Made by a program: the position numbers and the translations under genes. 64,000 nt of DNA from Dicaeum eximium (lineage: Eukaryota > Chordata > Aves > Passeriformes > Dicaeidae), in NCBI GenBank assembly GCA_013396995.1, contig VWZP01010355.1:186001-250000 (forward strand), read 5' to 3'. The notes under the pieces are model-generated. The model did not search any database. It worked only from the letters and a program-made list of their open reading frames with translations, and was not told the origin of the DNA. Shown here piece by piece: positions 23,880 through 35,329 of the stretch; within the stretch, counting starts at the first letter, position 1, and each line of letters opens with the position of its first letter.

Positions 23880-24300
23880 GCTGTGTGCATCAGCAAAAGG
23901 CTTTGTATTGTAAAATGTTCCCTTTATGTCCGAGGAGGAGAGAATTCAGATTGTTATTGACCTTCCACTGCAGGAAAGCCACATTAGAATATCTCCAAAT
24001 CAATGGAGACGCGAGGAGAGCAGTGCGGAGAGGCCGGGGCTCTGCAAAGGGCACCACATTGCAGCTCGCTTTGGCCTCCTGAAAAAAAGTTTGCAAAGCA
24101 TCTGTTGGAGGCCCCCGGAGCCTTTTCTTTCTAATTGCCGCGTTTGACAAGGCGGTGGCCCGAGGGAGCGGCGGAAAGGCAGATAATGGACCCACTTTAA
24201 TTGCTTCCAGTTCCATGAGTCAGAGCACTCGGAGATAGCAAAGGGGAAGCGCTGCAGCTTCACTGAAGGAGCTTTCTGGCTTTCAAGAAAGCTCTGGAGG
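23880..24300. promoter_or_regulatory. RTN4R: Candidate intronic enhancer block
   Basis: CpG-retaining and motif-rich: TTCTAATTGCCGCGTTTGAC (homeodomain core, 24129), CCACTTTAATTGCTTCC, an AP-1-type ATGAGTCAG (24216), GGAGCGGCGGAAAGG, and an 8-bp stem with 8-base loop (24270-24277 pairs with 24286-24293). Its texture differs from the neighbouring intron. No open exon or start codon with donor fits, so a regulatory role is the better guess. Confidence 0.35.
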
Positions 24301-24706
24301 AACAAATGCTAAACTCAAAGCCAAAGTCTTGGAGGGACTGAAGGTTCCAGGTTCTGGAATATCTTTCATGTTTTGCATTTGACAGGGACTCTTGAGTTAT
24401 GTTTTAATCATATTCTGAAAGAGGGAGGGATAGTTTCTCACCTAAGAGAGGAGGGGATGGGTGACATTCCAAGAACCTTTTCCTCAGGGATGGGCACTGA
24501 GATGGGTCCAGAGGTGGAAGAGTCTAGGTGGACATGGAGGATCCAGCATCCATTGGTGGTGGGAGCTCACTGCAGATACAGAAGTCAGGATGGATTTATC
24601 TGGAAGGTGAAGGAAGGATGCTGTTCCCCACTGGGAGCTGAATGTGGCATGTTCAGGAATGGGCAGACAGGGAACCTTCTGACCTCCCTCTTCCCTGGCA
24701 GCCATG

Positions 24707-24916
24707 AATCACAGAATCCTGAAATGCTTTGGGTTGGGACGGACCTTTAAGCTTATCTTGTTCCACCCCCTGACATCTTCCACTACCCCAGGTTGCACCA
24801 TGCCCTGTCCAACCTGGTCTTGAATGTCTCCTGTCCTTCTGGCCTAAGGGCAGGGGATGTTTTTCCTGGAAAAGTAAGGAGCCCATGGCCAGAGCTGAAC
24901 CCAGTGCTCCAGGAAA
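24707..24916 (-). mobile_element. CR1 LINE 3' fragment with internal loss
   Basis: AATCACAGAATCCTGAAATG, TTTGGGTTGGGACGGACC and CACCATGCCCTGTCCAACC; the far end CAGAGCTGAACCCAGTGCTC matches the LEYCVQF-coding region, implying a deletion between the two parts. Confidence 0.8.
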
Positions 24917-27900
24917 ACTGATTAAAATATCCCTGTGCAAGGTCTGGGTGGCTCATAGCATTTGGTGGCCACTGGGGTCTGGGACACACTGAGACCAGGC
25001 ACAGCTGCTGGTTGGACACCAGTGGAGAAGTGGAGGAGGATTTTGGAGGAGCAGAGAAATCCATGGCAGGGTCCCTGGGGTCTTCATCACGGCATACCCA
25101 GCCTGGCTGTGGACAAAAGGGTCACCTTGGCTTCCCGTGGCTTCATCCACTCCTGCCCTTCCCCCTGGCCCTGCCCTGGCTGGGGACTGACAGCAGCTGG
25201 GCTGTGTCATGGATCAGTCAGAACACAGCTGAGCTGCACGGTGGGAAAGCCACTGGAAAAAGGCTTTGGGGGATGATTGACAAGAACTGTCTCAGTGGAA
25301 GGAGCTAATCTGAGCAGCTCATGAACACCAGGTCCCTAATTAAAGCGCACAGCCTGGCCCTGCTGTAATTAATTTCCCGGTACTGGTGCTGGCTGGCAGC
25401 ACTCTCAGTGCCACTGACTCACTGCTGCTGGCAGCCTCCGGGGCATGGGAGCGGGACAGGGACAGCTGAGCAGGATGTGCCCCTTCTCTCCTGGAACCAC
25501 AGTGCTCCAGCCCTGGGCACAGCCAGGAGCTGGGACAGGACCCTGCTGCTGGCCCGGGAGCTGCCCAGGGAAGAGAGATCCTGTGGATCACCTGTGCCTG
25601 CTCAGCTGTCGGGATGGGTGGCACAGGCAGGGTGATGCTCATGGCTCATCCTCTGCCAGCTGCTTCCTGTCCTGTCCTCTCTCCCCATGTATACATTAAT
25701 TTACATGGATTTATCCTTAGCTGGAGTTGGGACAGGGATCATATCACTGTGATTCCTCTCGCTTGGGAATGGGTTTTTGCATTCCCTCTGCTGTTTCCCA
25801 TTTATTCCTAAGGCCTGTGGGATGCACCCAGGTTGTGGCTGGATTTTCCTCAGGCTGTGGCAGGGAGGAGCCGCCTGGGACAGCTGGATGGTGCCCCAGT
25901 GTCCCAGCCCGAGCTGTTTTGCTGGAGTGGGAGGTGTTGCATAAGGAGTTGACTCCCACTGCTCCGGTGTCACCCCTGGCCCCATCACCCGAATCACGGA
26001 GCTGACAAGAGAGGCTCCAGAAAGTCCTGTTTCTCTGCCCACGGGGTTTCATTATCAGCTGCAGAGGGATGGGCAGAGAGTCGCCAGCACTGTTTTAATT
26101 TCCCAGGAGGCTGCTCTTGGTGTGCCATGGCTGCAGCAGGGAGTTTCAGTTATCTTGTTTTACTGTGCTTCACGCAATGGGACGTGACACATCAAAACAT
26201 GACAAGGCAGCCAAAATGTGTCACAACACTGTACTCAGACTCTGCCTTGCAGGGTTGCTCAGCAGCTATAGCATCAGGCTCCAATTATCTCTACATGCTG
26301 AGCTGGGGTTTTTATCCCTTGTGGAATATGATATTTGGGAGTCTCCTGCATGTATTGGACTATTGGATAACATCAGATTTATTAACCACACATGGTGAAT
26401 TATTCTGACCAGACTGACACCCAAACCTGGGATCCCGGCCTGTACTTGCAGGAAAAAGACTTTCCCACCTCAGCTTTTCCAATTGTTATTCCTTCAGTAA
26501 AGATTTGGTGAGCTTTCCATGTAATTAAAATCTGTTATTGTTGGTGCTTGATGTGGTTTCTTTGGCCATGTGAGCACCTGCCAGGCTCTAAGGGAGGTGC
26601 AGCCACTGCCTTCAGATTCCTCCACGGGAATTTGCGAGGCTGGATTTGGCTGCAGTCTCCCCAGTTCCTCCGATTCTGCTCTGCTGGACTTTTCTGTCTG
26701 GCATTTTGCATTCTGCTTTTCCACCTTGCTTTGTAATGAGGCATCAACATTCTGGAACAATGTTTTGAGTTTTTCAAAGGAAAAACACTACCACAACAGC
26801 AGCAAAACCCTCCCATAAGAGAGGCAAAGCCGCTCTTGTCCCTGGGCTGGAGAATTCCCAGTGATGGGGAGGACGTGTCCTTTGGCCAGGGTGCTGTGAC
26901 GAGCTAGGAAGGAGTCACAATGTCCCTGCTCACATGTGGCATTCTCAAATGGAGCCTCCTGCTGCTCTGGCTGCTGTCCATTCATTCTATCTCCATTTGT
27001 AAGAATCAGACTAATTACTGGCTACTAATTGTCAGGAAAGCACTGCTGGCACTGCCTACCTTCCCACAAGTAGCAGGGAACAGCCTGGTTCTCCTCAGGT
27101 CTCTCAGCAGCACCTTCAGGGACACTTGAGGCCCCTTTGGAGAAGGTGCTGCTCTTTCCATCCCCTCCCTCCTCCCTCCAGGCTCATTCCCAGCTCCCCA
27201 GCTGGGGAATTTGGTGAACCAAAATGCTTCCTTGGGATTCCAGTGCAGCCCAGCTCCTGGGGAAGTGGGTGGGCATCACAGGGAAAAAAATGTTCCTCTC
27301 CGGGCTTTTCCTGCCCCATGGGGCTGCCAGCATGCTTGGGATACATGGAATCTGTTCCTGCCTTGCACACTTGGTGAGATCCCTGAATGAAGCCTTGCAT
27401 ATGACTTTCTCCTACAACAGCACGATGGAGAATCCTGCTGTTTCCTCCTCTTCCTTGGTGGCTGCACAGGTTCAAAGGAACAAAATATGAGGAGAAAGGA
27501 AGCAGGAATATGTGGCTTAAAGTTTTGAGCAGGAGAAGGAAAAGATCCTTTTGGCCCTGAGACTTCTCCAGGCAAGTCTGACCTGAAAGTTATTCTGGGA
27601 ATGTCTCACAGTTATTTCTCCCAGGAGATCAAATCAGTCTAAGATTATTTCTGGAAAGTCACAGTTATGTTTTAAGAGCAGTGTGGGGACACCTGCTTGT
27701 TTGGCAGAGTTGTTTCGTGACCCTGCAAATTGAGGATCTGGTGGCACTGCTGGGATGGGATTTGGGGTTTCCTGGTACATCCCAGGTGCTTTTCCAGTGG
27801 CTGAGCTGTGCCAGGCGTGCTTATGGCAGAGGGAAATGCCCCAGAATTTGGTCCCTTTGCTCACAGGTAAGATCTTGGGAACAGGGCTGGTGTTGGATGT

Positions 27901-28160
27901 GCAAATCCAAAGCACTGATCCCTCTCTTTCACCTCCCAAGGGTGCAGGGCAGAGGAGGCGCTGGGACTCCATCTCTACAAGTGTACATTGATTTAAGCTC
28001 TTGAGTTGAGTGGCAGAATCCCATTTTTAATCCTACATTTTAATTGCTGGCTGCCCTGGCGTCTGTTTGTGGTTGGTGGTGCCACACTCAGAGGGGGAAT
28101 TTCAGGCTCCTCTGCAAAGAGAAGTGCTCTCCATGACCCTGCCTAATTCCCACCCTATTT
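24917..28160. other. Intronic sequence up to RTN4R exon 2, no gene
   Basis: No repeat family recognised. A/T-rich patches with TAATTA cores at 25337-25376 (CCTAATTAAAGCGC, TGTAATTAATTTCC). Open frames at 26.1, 27.1 and 27.7 kb are not protein-like. Confidence 0.45.
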
Positions 28161-28174
28161 CTGTCATTCCTCAG
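28161..28174 (+). promoter_or_regulatory. RTN4R: Splice acceptor of RTN4R exon 2
   Basis: A pyrimidine-rich stretch (28155-28172) ends in CAG at 28172-28174. Reading starts with two bases of a split codon and continues in frame through the signal-peptide core into LRRNT. The phase-1 position just inside the signal peptide matches the two-exon coding layout known for mammalian RTN4R. Confidence 0.8.
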
Positions 28175-29601
28175 GAAGCAAACTGCTGATTTTGGTGCTT
28201 TGCTTGAACATCCCATCAAAAGTGGAGTCCTGCCCCGGGGCATGTGTATGCTACAGTGAACCCAAGATTACCATCAGCTGCCAGCAGCAGGGGCTGACAG
28301 CCATCCCCATGGAGATCCCCATCCAGAGCCAGCGCATCTTCCTGCACAACAACCGGATAACCCTGGTGAGGGCCACCAGCTTCACCTCCTGCCGCAACAT
28401 GACCATCCTGTGGATCCACTCCAACAACATCAGCCTCATTGAGCCTGGCGCCTTCTATGGGCTCACCAAACTGGAGGAGCTGGACCTCAGCGACAACACA
28501 AACCTGAAATCCATCAACCCTGTCACCTTCCGGGGGCTCGTGCACCTCCACACCCTACACCTGGATCGCTGCGGGCTCTTGGAGCTCTCCACAGGGCTTT
28601 TCCGAGGGTTGTTCTCCTTGCAGTACCTCTACCTTCAGGATAATAACCTCCAGATCCTGCTGGATGACACATTCATTGACCTGGCGAACCTCACGTACCT
28701 GTTTTTGCACGGGAACAAAATCAAGAGCTTGTCGGAGAATGTCTTCCGCGGGCTGATCAACCTCGACCGGCTGCTGCTGCACCAGAACAGGGTGAGCCTG
28801 GTGCACCGGCGCGCGTTCCATGACCTGGGGAAGGTGATGACCTTGTACCTGTTCAACAACAACCTGACCGTGCTCACGGGGGACACCATGGCTCCCCTGG
28901 TGTCCCTGCAGTACCTGCGCCTCAATGGCAACCAGTGGATCTGCGACTGCCAGGCCCGCTCGCTCTGGAATTGGTTTAAGCAGTTCAAGGGCTCCTCCTC
29001 GGAGCTGGAGTGCCACCTGCCCCCTCACCTGGCTGGGCGGGACCTCAAGCGGCTGCAGAGCTCTGACCTGGACAGCTGCGTGGACTCCTTCAACCAGATC
29101 CGCACCAGCGTTTTTAGCACTAAAACCAGGTTGGGGAAGCTCCCGACGGGGCTGCCCCCGCTGGGCTCCCACGATGGCTCCTCCAAGTGCTGCCAGCCAG
29201 AGATGGACAAGTCTTTTATTTACGAGGCTAAAGGCAAGGCAGGGCCCTCCTCCCACAGCAGCCGCTCATCCAACAACCACCTCAAGGAAAAGGAGAACAT
29301 GTCCAGGCCCAAGTACATGGAGACGGACCCTTCTAAAAATGGCAGCAACAAGCAGATAAACGATTCCCCCTTTGGGACCTTCCCCAGCATTGTAGACCCT
29401 CCTTTGACCAAGTTGAGACCCGAATTTCTAGAGCCCATTGAACCTTCCACAGTCCCAACCAAAAAGAGGCAGGGCTGCTCTAAAAAGAACAGATCAAAGG
29501 CCCAGTGCCGCCTCACCCAGCAGGGGAACAGCTCCACGTTACAGATCAGCCTAAGCCTTTTGATCCCCCCCTTGGTGTGGAGCTTACTGTTATTCTGCTA
29601 A
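28175..29601 (+). CDS. RTN4R: RTN4R (Nogo-66 receptor, NgR1), exon 2: nearly the whole protein
   Basis: GPI-anchored neuronal receptor; the family binds myelin inhibitors (Nogo-66, MAG, OMgp) and signals with p75NTR/TROY and LINGO1 to restrain axon growth. The reading frame enters through the acceptor at 28174 with a split codon (phase 1), then encodes a hydrophobic signal-peptide core (SKLLILVLCLNI). An LRRNT cap starts at Cys 28231 (CPGACVCY). Eight full leucine-rich repeats follow, with LxxLxLxxN cores such as LQYLYLQDNNL. The LRRCT cap runs from about 28930 (CDC) to Cys 29077, then the stalk with the CC pair at 29188-29193, which in mammalian NgR1 is disulfide-bonded to the LRRCT. The motif INDSPFGT and a C-terminal hydrophobic tail (29545-29598) after GNSS fit a GPI signal. 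Exon 2 gives about 474 residues; human NgR1 has 473 in total. There is no ATG at the start because exon 1 carries it. RTN4R is preferred over RTN4RL1/RTN4RL2 because of the PKITISCQQQGL and INDSPFGT segments. Confidence 0.95.
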
Positions 29602-29737
29602 AATTAACTCTTTTCCTGGGTTGATTACACTTTAATACTCAACTTTTGCTGACCTCCATAAATATTGCAAACAAAAGCAGGACTCCCATCCATCTTGAGA
29701 AAGCTTTGTTACACAAAACTTAACTGGATGCCTTTAT

Positions 29738-29778
29738 TAAAACAAACAAACAAACAAAAACAAAACAAAACAAAACAG
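29738..29778. repeat. (AAAC)n/(AAAAC)n microsatellite in the RTN4R 3' UTR
   Basis: AAACAAACAAAC units turning into AAAAC units. Confidence 0.9.
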
Positions 29779-29910
29779 ACAAATACTGAGATGTACATAA
29801 TTTACTTGTCCTGAAACCTGTGAATTATACCTTTGGTCTTCAGAACTGCACTTGCCCACAAAGCAGCTTTTGCTACAGCAGATGGTAAAGAAATATGGTT
29901 TATTTACAGG

Positions 29911-29926
29911 AAAAAAAAAAAAAAAA
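29911..29926. repeat. Internal A16 tract in the RTN4R 3' UTR
   Basis: Sixteen consecutive A within the UTR, 285 bases before the polyadenylation signal. A likely oligo-dT mispriming site in cDNA libraries. Confidence 0.9.
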
Positions 29927-30210
29927 CCAGAAGTGTAAGAAATGCTCTGAAAAGAATGTCTAAAATCTATTTGTAACTCGCCATCACACTGAACAATGTT
30001 GCAGGTTCCCATTTGCAGAGGTAATGGATTTGATGCTGTTTTAATCCTGTGTTGATGACTCTTGCAGTTTTTCCGTCTCCATTCCATCTTTCACAACATG
30101 TTTACGGGCAGCATTTGTTAAAGAATGCTGCCTGCCCCTTCACAAGATTGCAGTATATATAGATATGCATTTTATTTTACTTGTGTACAAGTATACAAAA
30201 AAAACTATAA

Positions 30211-30216
30211 AATAAA
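30211..30216 (+). terminator. RTN4R: Polyadenylation signal AATAAA of RTN4R
   Basis: AATAAA lies 610 bases after the stop codon and is followed by a T-rich stretch (TTTCTTTTTCC) suitable as a downstream element. It is the first canonical hexamer after the stop on the + strand that I see in this UTR. Confidence 0.75.
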
Positions 30217-30239
30217 GATTTCTTTTTCCTAAGTGGTTG

Positions 30240-33200
30240 TCATCTGCGAGGGGTGAAGGACTTGGAGCAGCTAAAAAGCTGAAGATTTAAAAGGATGTGG
30301 AGTGTGATCTGAGCATTTAACACCACAGTGATAAATAAGGCATTTTTAGATGGTTATGCAACCTTTAATTGGTGCCAGCAAATGGTTTGGTTGTGTGAAA
30401 CATGCCCTGCTCATGCTCCTGTTTCCCTTCAAACTGTCCCACCTTCTCCCAGCATCATTCGGATTCCAGAATGCTCAAAAGAGCAGGAAATGCTGGCCCA
30501 TCCCCTCAGAGCTGGGGTGGAGGAATGGCAGAAACAATCCTGAGATTTGGGCAGGGCCATTTGTCTCCTGCTCTGCACAGATGGGCTCAGCGCTGTGGTA
30601 GATCCCGAGTGGAGCAGCACTGGAATTTAGCAAATAGGGGGTTTCTCCCCAGAAACACAGGGCCCGGCAGCTGCCCATCCCTGGAGTCACTGTGCCAATG
30701 GCTTCATCTCCAGGGTGACCTTGGGATGCTGAGAAAATCAACCATTGCTGTCCACATGCGGTGGATGCCATCTGTGGGACCCAGTGGGCCATAAAGTGGA
30801 GCTGGCTGTGCCCTCCTGGCACTGCAGCCACCCCCTGGGCCAGGCTAGGAAGGGTTGGGCACAGAGCTTATCAGGAGGCTGCTTTTCCTTATCAAACCAC
30901 AGAGATTCTCCTGTGCCACTCTCTCCTGCTGGTGTTTGGAGGTCTCTGAAGGCAGGAGCAGCCTGTCACACCCAGCTGGCAGGGAATGGGGGCCAAAGAA
31001 GGGCAGTGGCACAGTCCCAAGGGAATGTACGCTTCAGGATCACGTGTGGAAGTCAGACTGGGGGGCTCCAGGTTGCACCATCCCTTGGGGTTCCCAGCAC
31101 TGGGACTGATGCTGAGCTTCCCAGAAGAAGTGAAGCACTGGAGTGAAGGGCATCAGCAGGGCCATGGCTTTCTTCCAGTCTTGTCCTAGACCTGATGGCT
31201 CACGAGGAGGGAGCAGAGACCATGGGGAGGAGCAGGAGAATGCTTGGATGGCCAATGTTCCACCCTGGGATGCTGTGGGACAGAATCTGTGCCCCACTCT
31301 GGGGTGCTGCTGGCTCTTCTCACCTCTGGCACAGCCACTTCCCACCCAGCTGAGTGACAGGGAGTGCCCAAAGTGCTGCATTTGTGATCTGTCTCCCAAT
31401 CCATCCCTGGGGCTGCCAGAAAGGTGTGGCACAGACCCCTGGGAGTGAACATCTCCCTTGTGTCACCACAATGGGGACAGGCCTGTCTCTCCCAGCTGGG
31501 CAGGAGCTGCCGTGCAGAACAGCCTTGGGATCCCAGCTGATCCCTTTTCTGCCAGCCCATGATCTAGCCTCTGCAGAGGCTCCAGGCGTGTTTGGGTGCA
31601 AATTCATTGTCCTGCCAGAAGGATGGAGCAGGAAATCAGTGCCTATGCTGGGACAGTGCCAGGGTGAGCTGGCCAGCCCTGCCAGCCCTGCTGTGTGTGC
31701 CCAGTTTGGTGTGCACTTGTCCACACTCACAGGCCACCGACTGAGACCTTACCAGCCACTTCCTGCCATTCCTGCTCGGATTTGTCCCATCATGTCAGCA
31801 CTGAAGGCTTTCCCAAGGTCCTGCATTCTCTGTCTCATCCCAAAAAGCATCATCGAGACTCTTGAAGGATTCAAACCTACACTGGAATCTGAAGCTCAGG
31901 ACCAGAGAGCAGCTTGGTCACAGGGTCAGCACCACCCCAAAGCCCACAGAAAAGCTGGAAGATTTGCTGGATGTTGTGACAGGCTCCCATGGAACCTCCT
32001 CTTTGGGTCAAAGGCTCAGTGTGACTCCCTTGTACAGCAATTAGTGAGTCTTGTGGTCCACATTCCTGCACCATGGGCATGAGGAAGCCTGACCAGGTGA
32101 CAAAAATTCAGGATGAACCTGAAAGGAAAAAACTGAGAAAAATGAGACCATTGTGGCATTCCCCCCAGCAGCTGAAGGGCAGAGCTGGGACCTGGGCTTG
32201 CCCTGCCTGAAGTAGGATCTTGGGGAGTTTGGCTCCCTGTGAACAATGCAAAGCAGACAAGGAATTCCTGTCACTTATCCTGAATGGAGCAGGAGCTGCA
32301 CTCTGCCAACCCATTGACACTGTTCCCACTTTCTAGAGCTCAGCTCTGCTCTAGTGGCTCCTAGGACTATACATTGGCCACAAGCCCAGAAGAGTCCCTC
32401 GTGCTAATTTCCTAGATTTCCTGCTGTCCAGATGCCAATTTCCATGTTTACAGCCATTAGAAGGCCATTGGAATGACAAATATTGAAGAAGGGGATGCAG
32501 TGGGCAGTAGCAATTCCCACAGAATCTTGTTCTTCCAAAGGCTGAGCTCTGTTATTGGTGAGGTAGGAAAGGAGTTCAAATGAAGGGAGTTTCACTCCTA
32601 CTTTGTGCTTTGCTGGGGTTGGCACAACTCTTCCAGATATTCCCAGACTTATTTACACTCAGATGTCACTGAGTTGAGTGGGATTCACCCAGCAGGGCTC
32701 AGGACCTTGTTGGTTATTCCCCATCTCAGGATCCTTCCTCTCCCGTCCTTTCTCACCATGCAAGTCACACTCAATTTTCTGCTCCGGTCACTGATGCCAG
32801 CAATGAAGTCAAAGAGACAAAGTCAGCAGCAATGAGCCAGGAGGGATGAGGGATGGGATCCCTGGGAAGAATGGGCTCCCCATCATTAGAGACCTGCAGC
32901 ACTCAGCACCCACTGTCCCCTGGCACTGTCCCCACCAGAGCCCTGGCATTGCTGAAGAGGCAGCCACACCACAGGCCCTCCAGCAGTGGTGGGAACACAT
33001 CGTGTTCATCCTTAATTCCATGAGTTTGTCTCCATGGATTGCTGGCTGGTAGTTCCAAGCAGTAAGAGAACCAACAGAGAAACCTTTCTTCCAGGTTTCC
33101 AAGTCCTTCTGGAAGGACAGCCCAAGCTGGCAGCAAGATGATTGTGCTCCTCCTTGTCGTGGTCACACTGACAGGTGTTTATCCTCTGCCCCTCCCTCCC

Positions 33201-33904
33201 CCTTCCCATCCTTCCACACAGGGGATGGGGCTGTTCCTCTGCCTGTGGATGGGGAAGTGGATTCCAAAGTGCAAGTGGGGATTTGTCCTGTCCTGAATGG
33301 GGTCCCTGACACACAGGTGTGGTGACCCTCCCACTCCAGGGGACCCCATCTCTGCTGCCAAGGTACAACACCTGATGTGGACAGATTTTATGGAAGAGGA
33401 ATTTCATCCAAACAGTTTTGAATTTTTTTTTTCTTCTGCTAATGGATAACTGTGATTCACTGGGATGAAAACTTGATTGAGGGATGCTGTGGCTCTGATG
33501 TAATTTCCATCAGCGAGACCTTTCCCATCAAAGCTGGAGGCAAGAGAGGGGTAATGCAATGTGGAAGAAGCCCCCTAATAGCCCCTAATGGTTCAGCAAA
33601 TGTCCTGGCCATGGATTAGGAAAATATCCTGGCCATGGATCAGGAAGGACTGAGCTGCTCTGACACCTGTGCCTCAGGCAGTTCAAGTACAAGCTGTGTT
33701 CCCCGAGGGTCCCTCCCTGTTCCTGTCCAGAGCCTCTTCAAGCCTTTGGAATATGAACAGTCTGAGTCTGGGCAGTGGCCATGCCCCATGGGGCTGGAGC
33801 TCATGGCTGCAGCTGCTGAATCAGCCCTGCTGGGAGCACCCCAGCAGGTGACTGGGAAAGACTGGGAGCAGGACAGGGGCAGCCAGAGGGATCATGGGCA
33901 GGCA
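30240..33904. other. Intergenic sequence downstream of RTN4R, nothing recognised
   Basis: No CR1, exon or RNA gene identified. The longest open frame (31354-32082) shows no domain or codon signature. Confidence 0.45.
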
Positions 33905-34260
33905 ACTGAAAAGGAGACTCAGAGGTGACCTTTTCGCTCTCTACATCTTCCTGAAAGGTGGTTGTAGTCAGCTGGGGTTGGTCTCTTTCTCCAGGCAGCA
34001 CTGACAGAACCAGAGGACACAGTCTCAATCTGCACCAAGGGAAATACAGGTTGGACATTAGGAAGAAGCTTTTCACAGAAAGAGTGATCAAGTACTGGAA
34101 TGGCCTGCCCAGGGAGGTGGTGCAGTCACCATCCCTGGATGTGTTTAAACAAAGCCTGGATGTGGCACTGGGTGCCAGGGTTTAGTTGAGGTGTTGAGGC
34201 TGGGTTGGATTCAATGATCTTGAAGGTCTCTCCCAAACCAGTGATTCTGTGATTCTGTGA
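33905..34260 (+). mobile_element. CR1 LINE 3' fragment, same lineage as the 19-21 kb copy
   Basis: Encodes remnants equivalent to HSLNLHQGKYRLDIRKKLFTERVIKYWNGLPREVVQSPSLDVFKQSLDVALGARV and ends with two ATTCTGTG octamers. Close wording to the long copy at 20.75-21.06 kb (CTGAAAGGTGG, GGTTGGTCTCTTT) points to the same subfamily. Confidence 0.95.
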
Positions 34261-34335
34261 ACTGGGGCACATCCTCTGTCCACTGCCCACAGCAGGCTGT
34301 GTCCCCAGGAGTGTTCCAGATATTTTGTTCCATGC

Positions 34336-34626
34336 AGAATGACAGAATCACAGAATATGCTAAGCTGGATAGGACAAGGATCATGGAGTCCCCCCAGCCC
34401 TGCCCAGACCCCCCAACAACCCCACCCTGTCCATCCCTGGCAGCGCTGTCCAAACACTCCTGGAGCTCTGGCAGCCTCGGGCCGTGCCCATTCCCTGGGG
34501 AGCCTGGGCAGTGCCAGCACCCTCTGGGGGAAGAACCTTTCCCTGAGCTCCAGCCTGAGCCTGCCCTGGCCCAGCTCTGGCTGTTCCCTGAGTCCTGTCC
34601 TGCTCCCCTTGGTGCCTGCTGTGGTG
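34336..34626 (-). mobile_element. CR1 LINE 3' fragment
   Basis: GACAGAATCACAGAATATGC, CCCTGGCAGCGCTGTCCAAA, GAAGAACCTTTCCCTGAGCT. Same subfamily as 54.2-54.5 kb. It faces the + copy just upstream tail to tail, 75 bases apart. Confidence 0.9.
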
Positions 34627-35329
34627 GTGGCTCTTGGCTTCAGATTTGAGGAATCCACAGTTGCCTCAAATGTGTTTGTTTCCCCACTTCCCTCTCTTTC
34701 ACTAGATGTGGGAGGAGCTGCCTTTGCCTCTCCTGCCCTTCCCCTGGGACCCCAAATCCCACAAGAATGAGGAGAGCACAGAGAGCTGTGTCAGGGAGCT
34801 CCTGTCCTCACCTGTCTGTGGGGACACCTGGCTGCAGGCAGCTGGTATCTCTGCTCTGTCCTTCCCCAAAAGAAGATCCTGGGGCAAATTCCCAGCTGGC
34901 TGTGACTCCACAGGGATGAGATCTCTGCTCCTAAAGAGATTTCCCATAACACTGTGAGCAAGCTGTGTTTCCACATCTCGGGTCTGACACGGAGCAGATT
35001 ATCCGAGCTGCTGAGTTTTGCTCCAAACAAACATGATGCATAGAAATAATAAAGGCTGGAAGGGTTTTTAATTCTAAGCTGTGTTTCTGGATTAGTTCCC
35101 CATCATTAGGCAGTCAGGGAGTAGAGTTTTTGCTGTTCTGCCTCCTTCTCAAAATCAGGAAAGGATAAAAAAACCTGGAGTCATTGAGAGCTGGGGGTGG
35201 GCAGGAGAGCAGAGAACAGGCAGGAGAGACAGGAGTTTTTTTAGGGATGATATTGGATCACGGTTCATGATTGCTGGTGGGAAGTTCTGAAGACAGCAGG
35301 AATTCTGCCTACAACCATGGTGAGGGCAA

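Larger units (their letters stand above)
21059..24706. other. Intronic sequence: short minisatellites and a conserved-looking block, no gene
   Basis: Contains the 18-bp and 22-bp tandem repeats at 21623-21779, the 21-bp duplication at 23781-23822 and the candidate regulatory block 23880-24300. No exon or RNA gene recognised. Confidence 0.45.
1..28174 (+). other. RTN4R: RTN4R intron 1 (3' part, at least 28 kb)
   Basis: Inferred from the exon 2 acceptor. I searched for a short exon beginning with ATG AAR plus a donor that could splice in phase 1, and for a CpG-island promoter, and found neither. Exon 1 therefore probably lies upstream of the window. The interval contains CR1 pieces, minisatellites and the candidate conserved blocks listed separately. 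Confidence 0.6.
29602..30236 (+). other. RTN4R: RTN4R 3' untranslated region
   Basis: AT-rich sequence following the TAA stop, containing an (AAAC)n/(AAAAC)n run at about 29738-29778, a 16-A tract at 29911-29926 and a TATATATAGATATGC stretch near 30154. It ends shortly after a canonical polyadenylation signal. The cleavage site is inferred at about 15-25 bases past AATAAA; no longer UTR can be excluded. Confidence 0.7.

Noticed and set aside
1..28174. A microRNA in RTN4R intron (human carries MIR1286 there)
   Set aside because: No convincing long hairpin was seen by eye and the human locus is not known to be conserved in birds.
28192..28194. Start codon of RTN4R at 28192
   Set aside because: The codon is TTG inside the signal-peptide core; the frame extends upstream to the splice acceptor, so translation starts in exon 1.
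28555..29256. 233-residue open frame antisense to RTN4R
   Set aside because: Shadow of the GC-rich third-codon positions of RTN4R; no domain and no start context.
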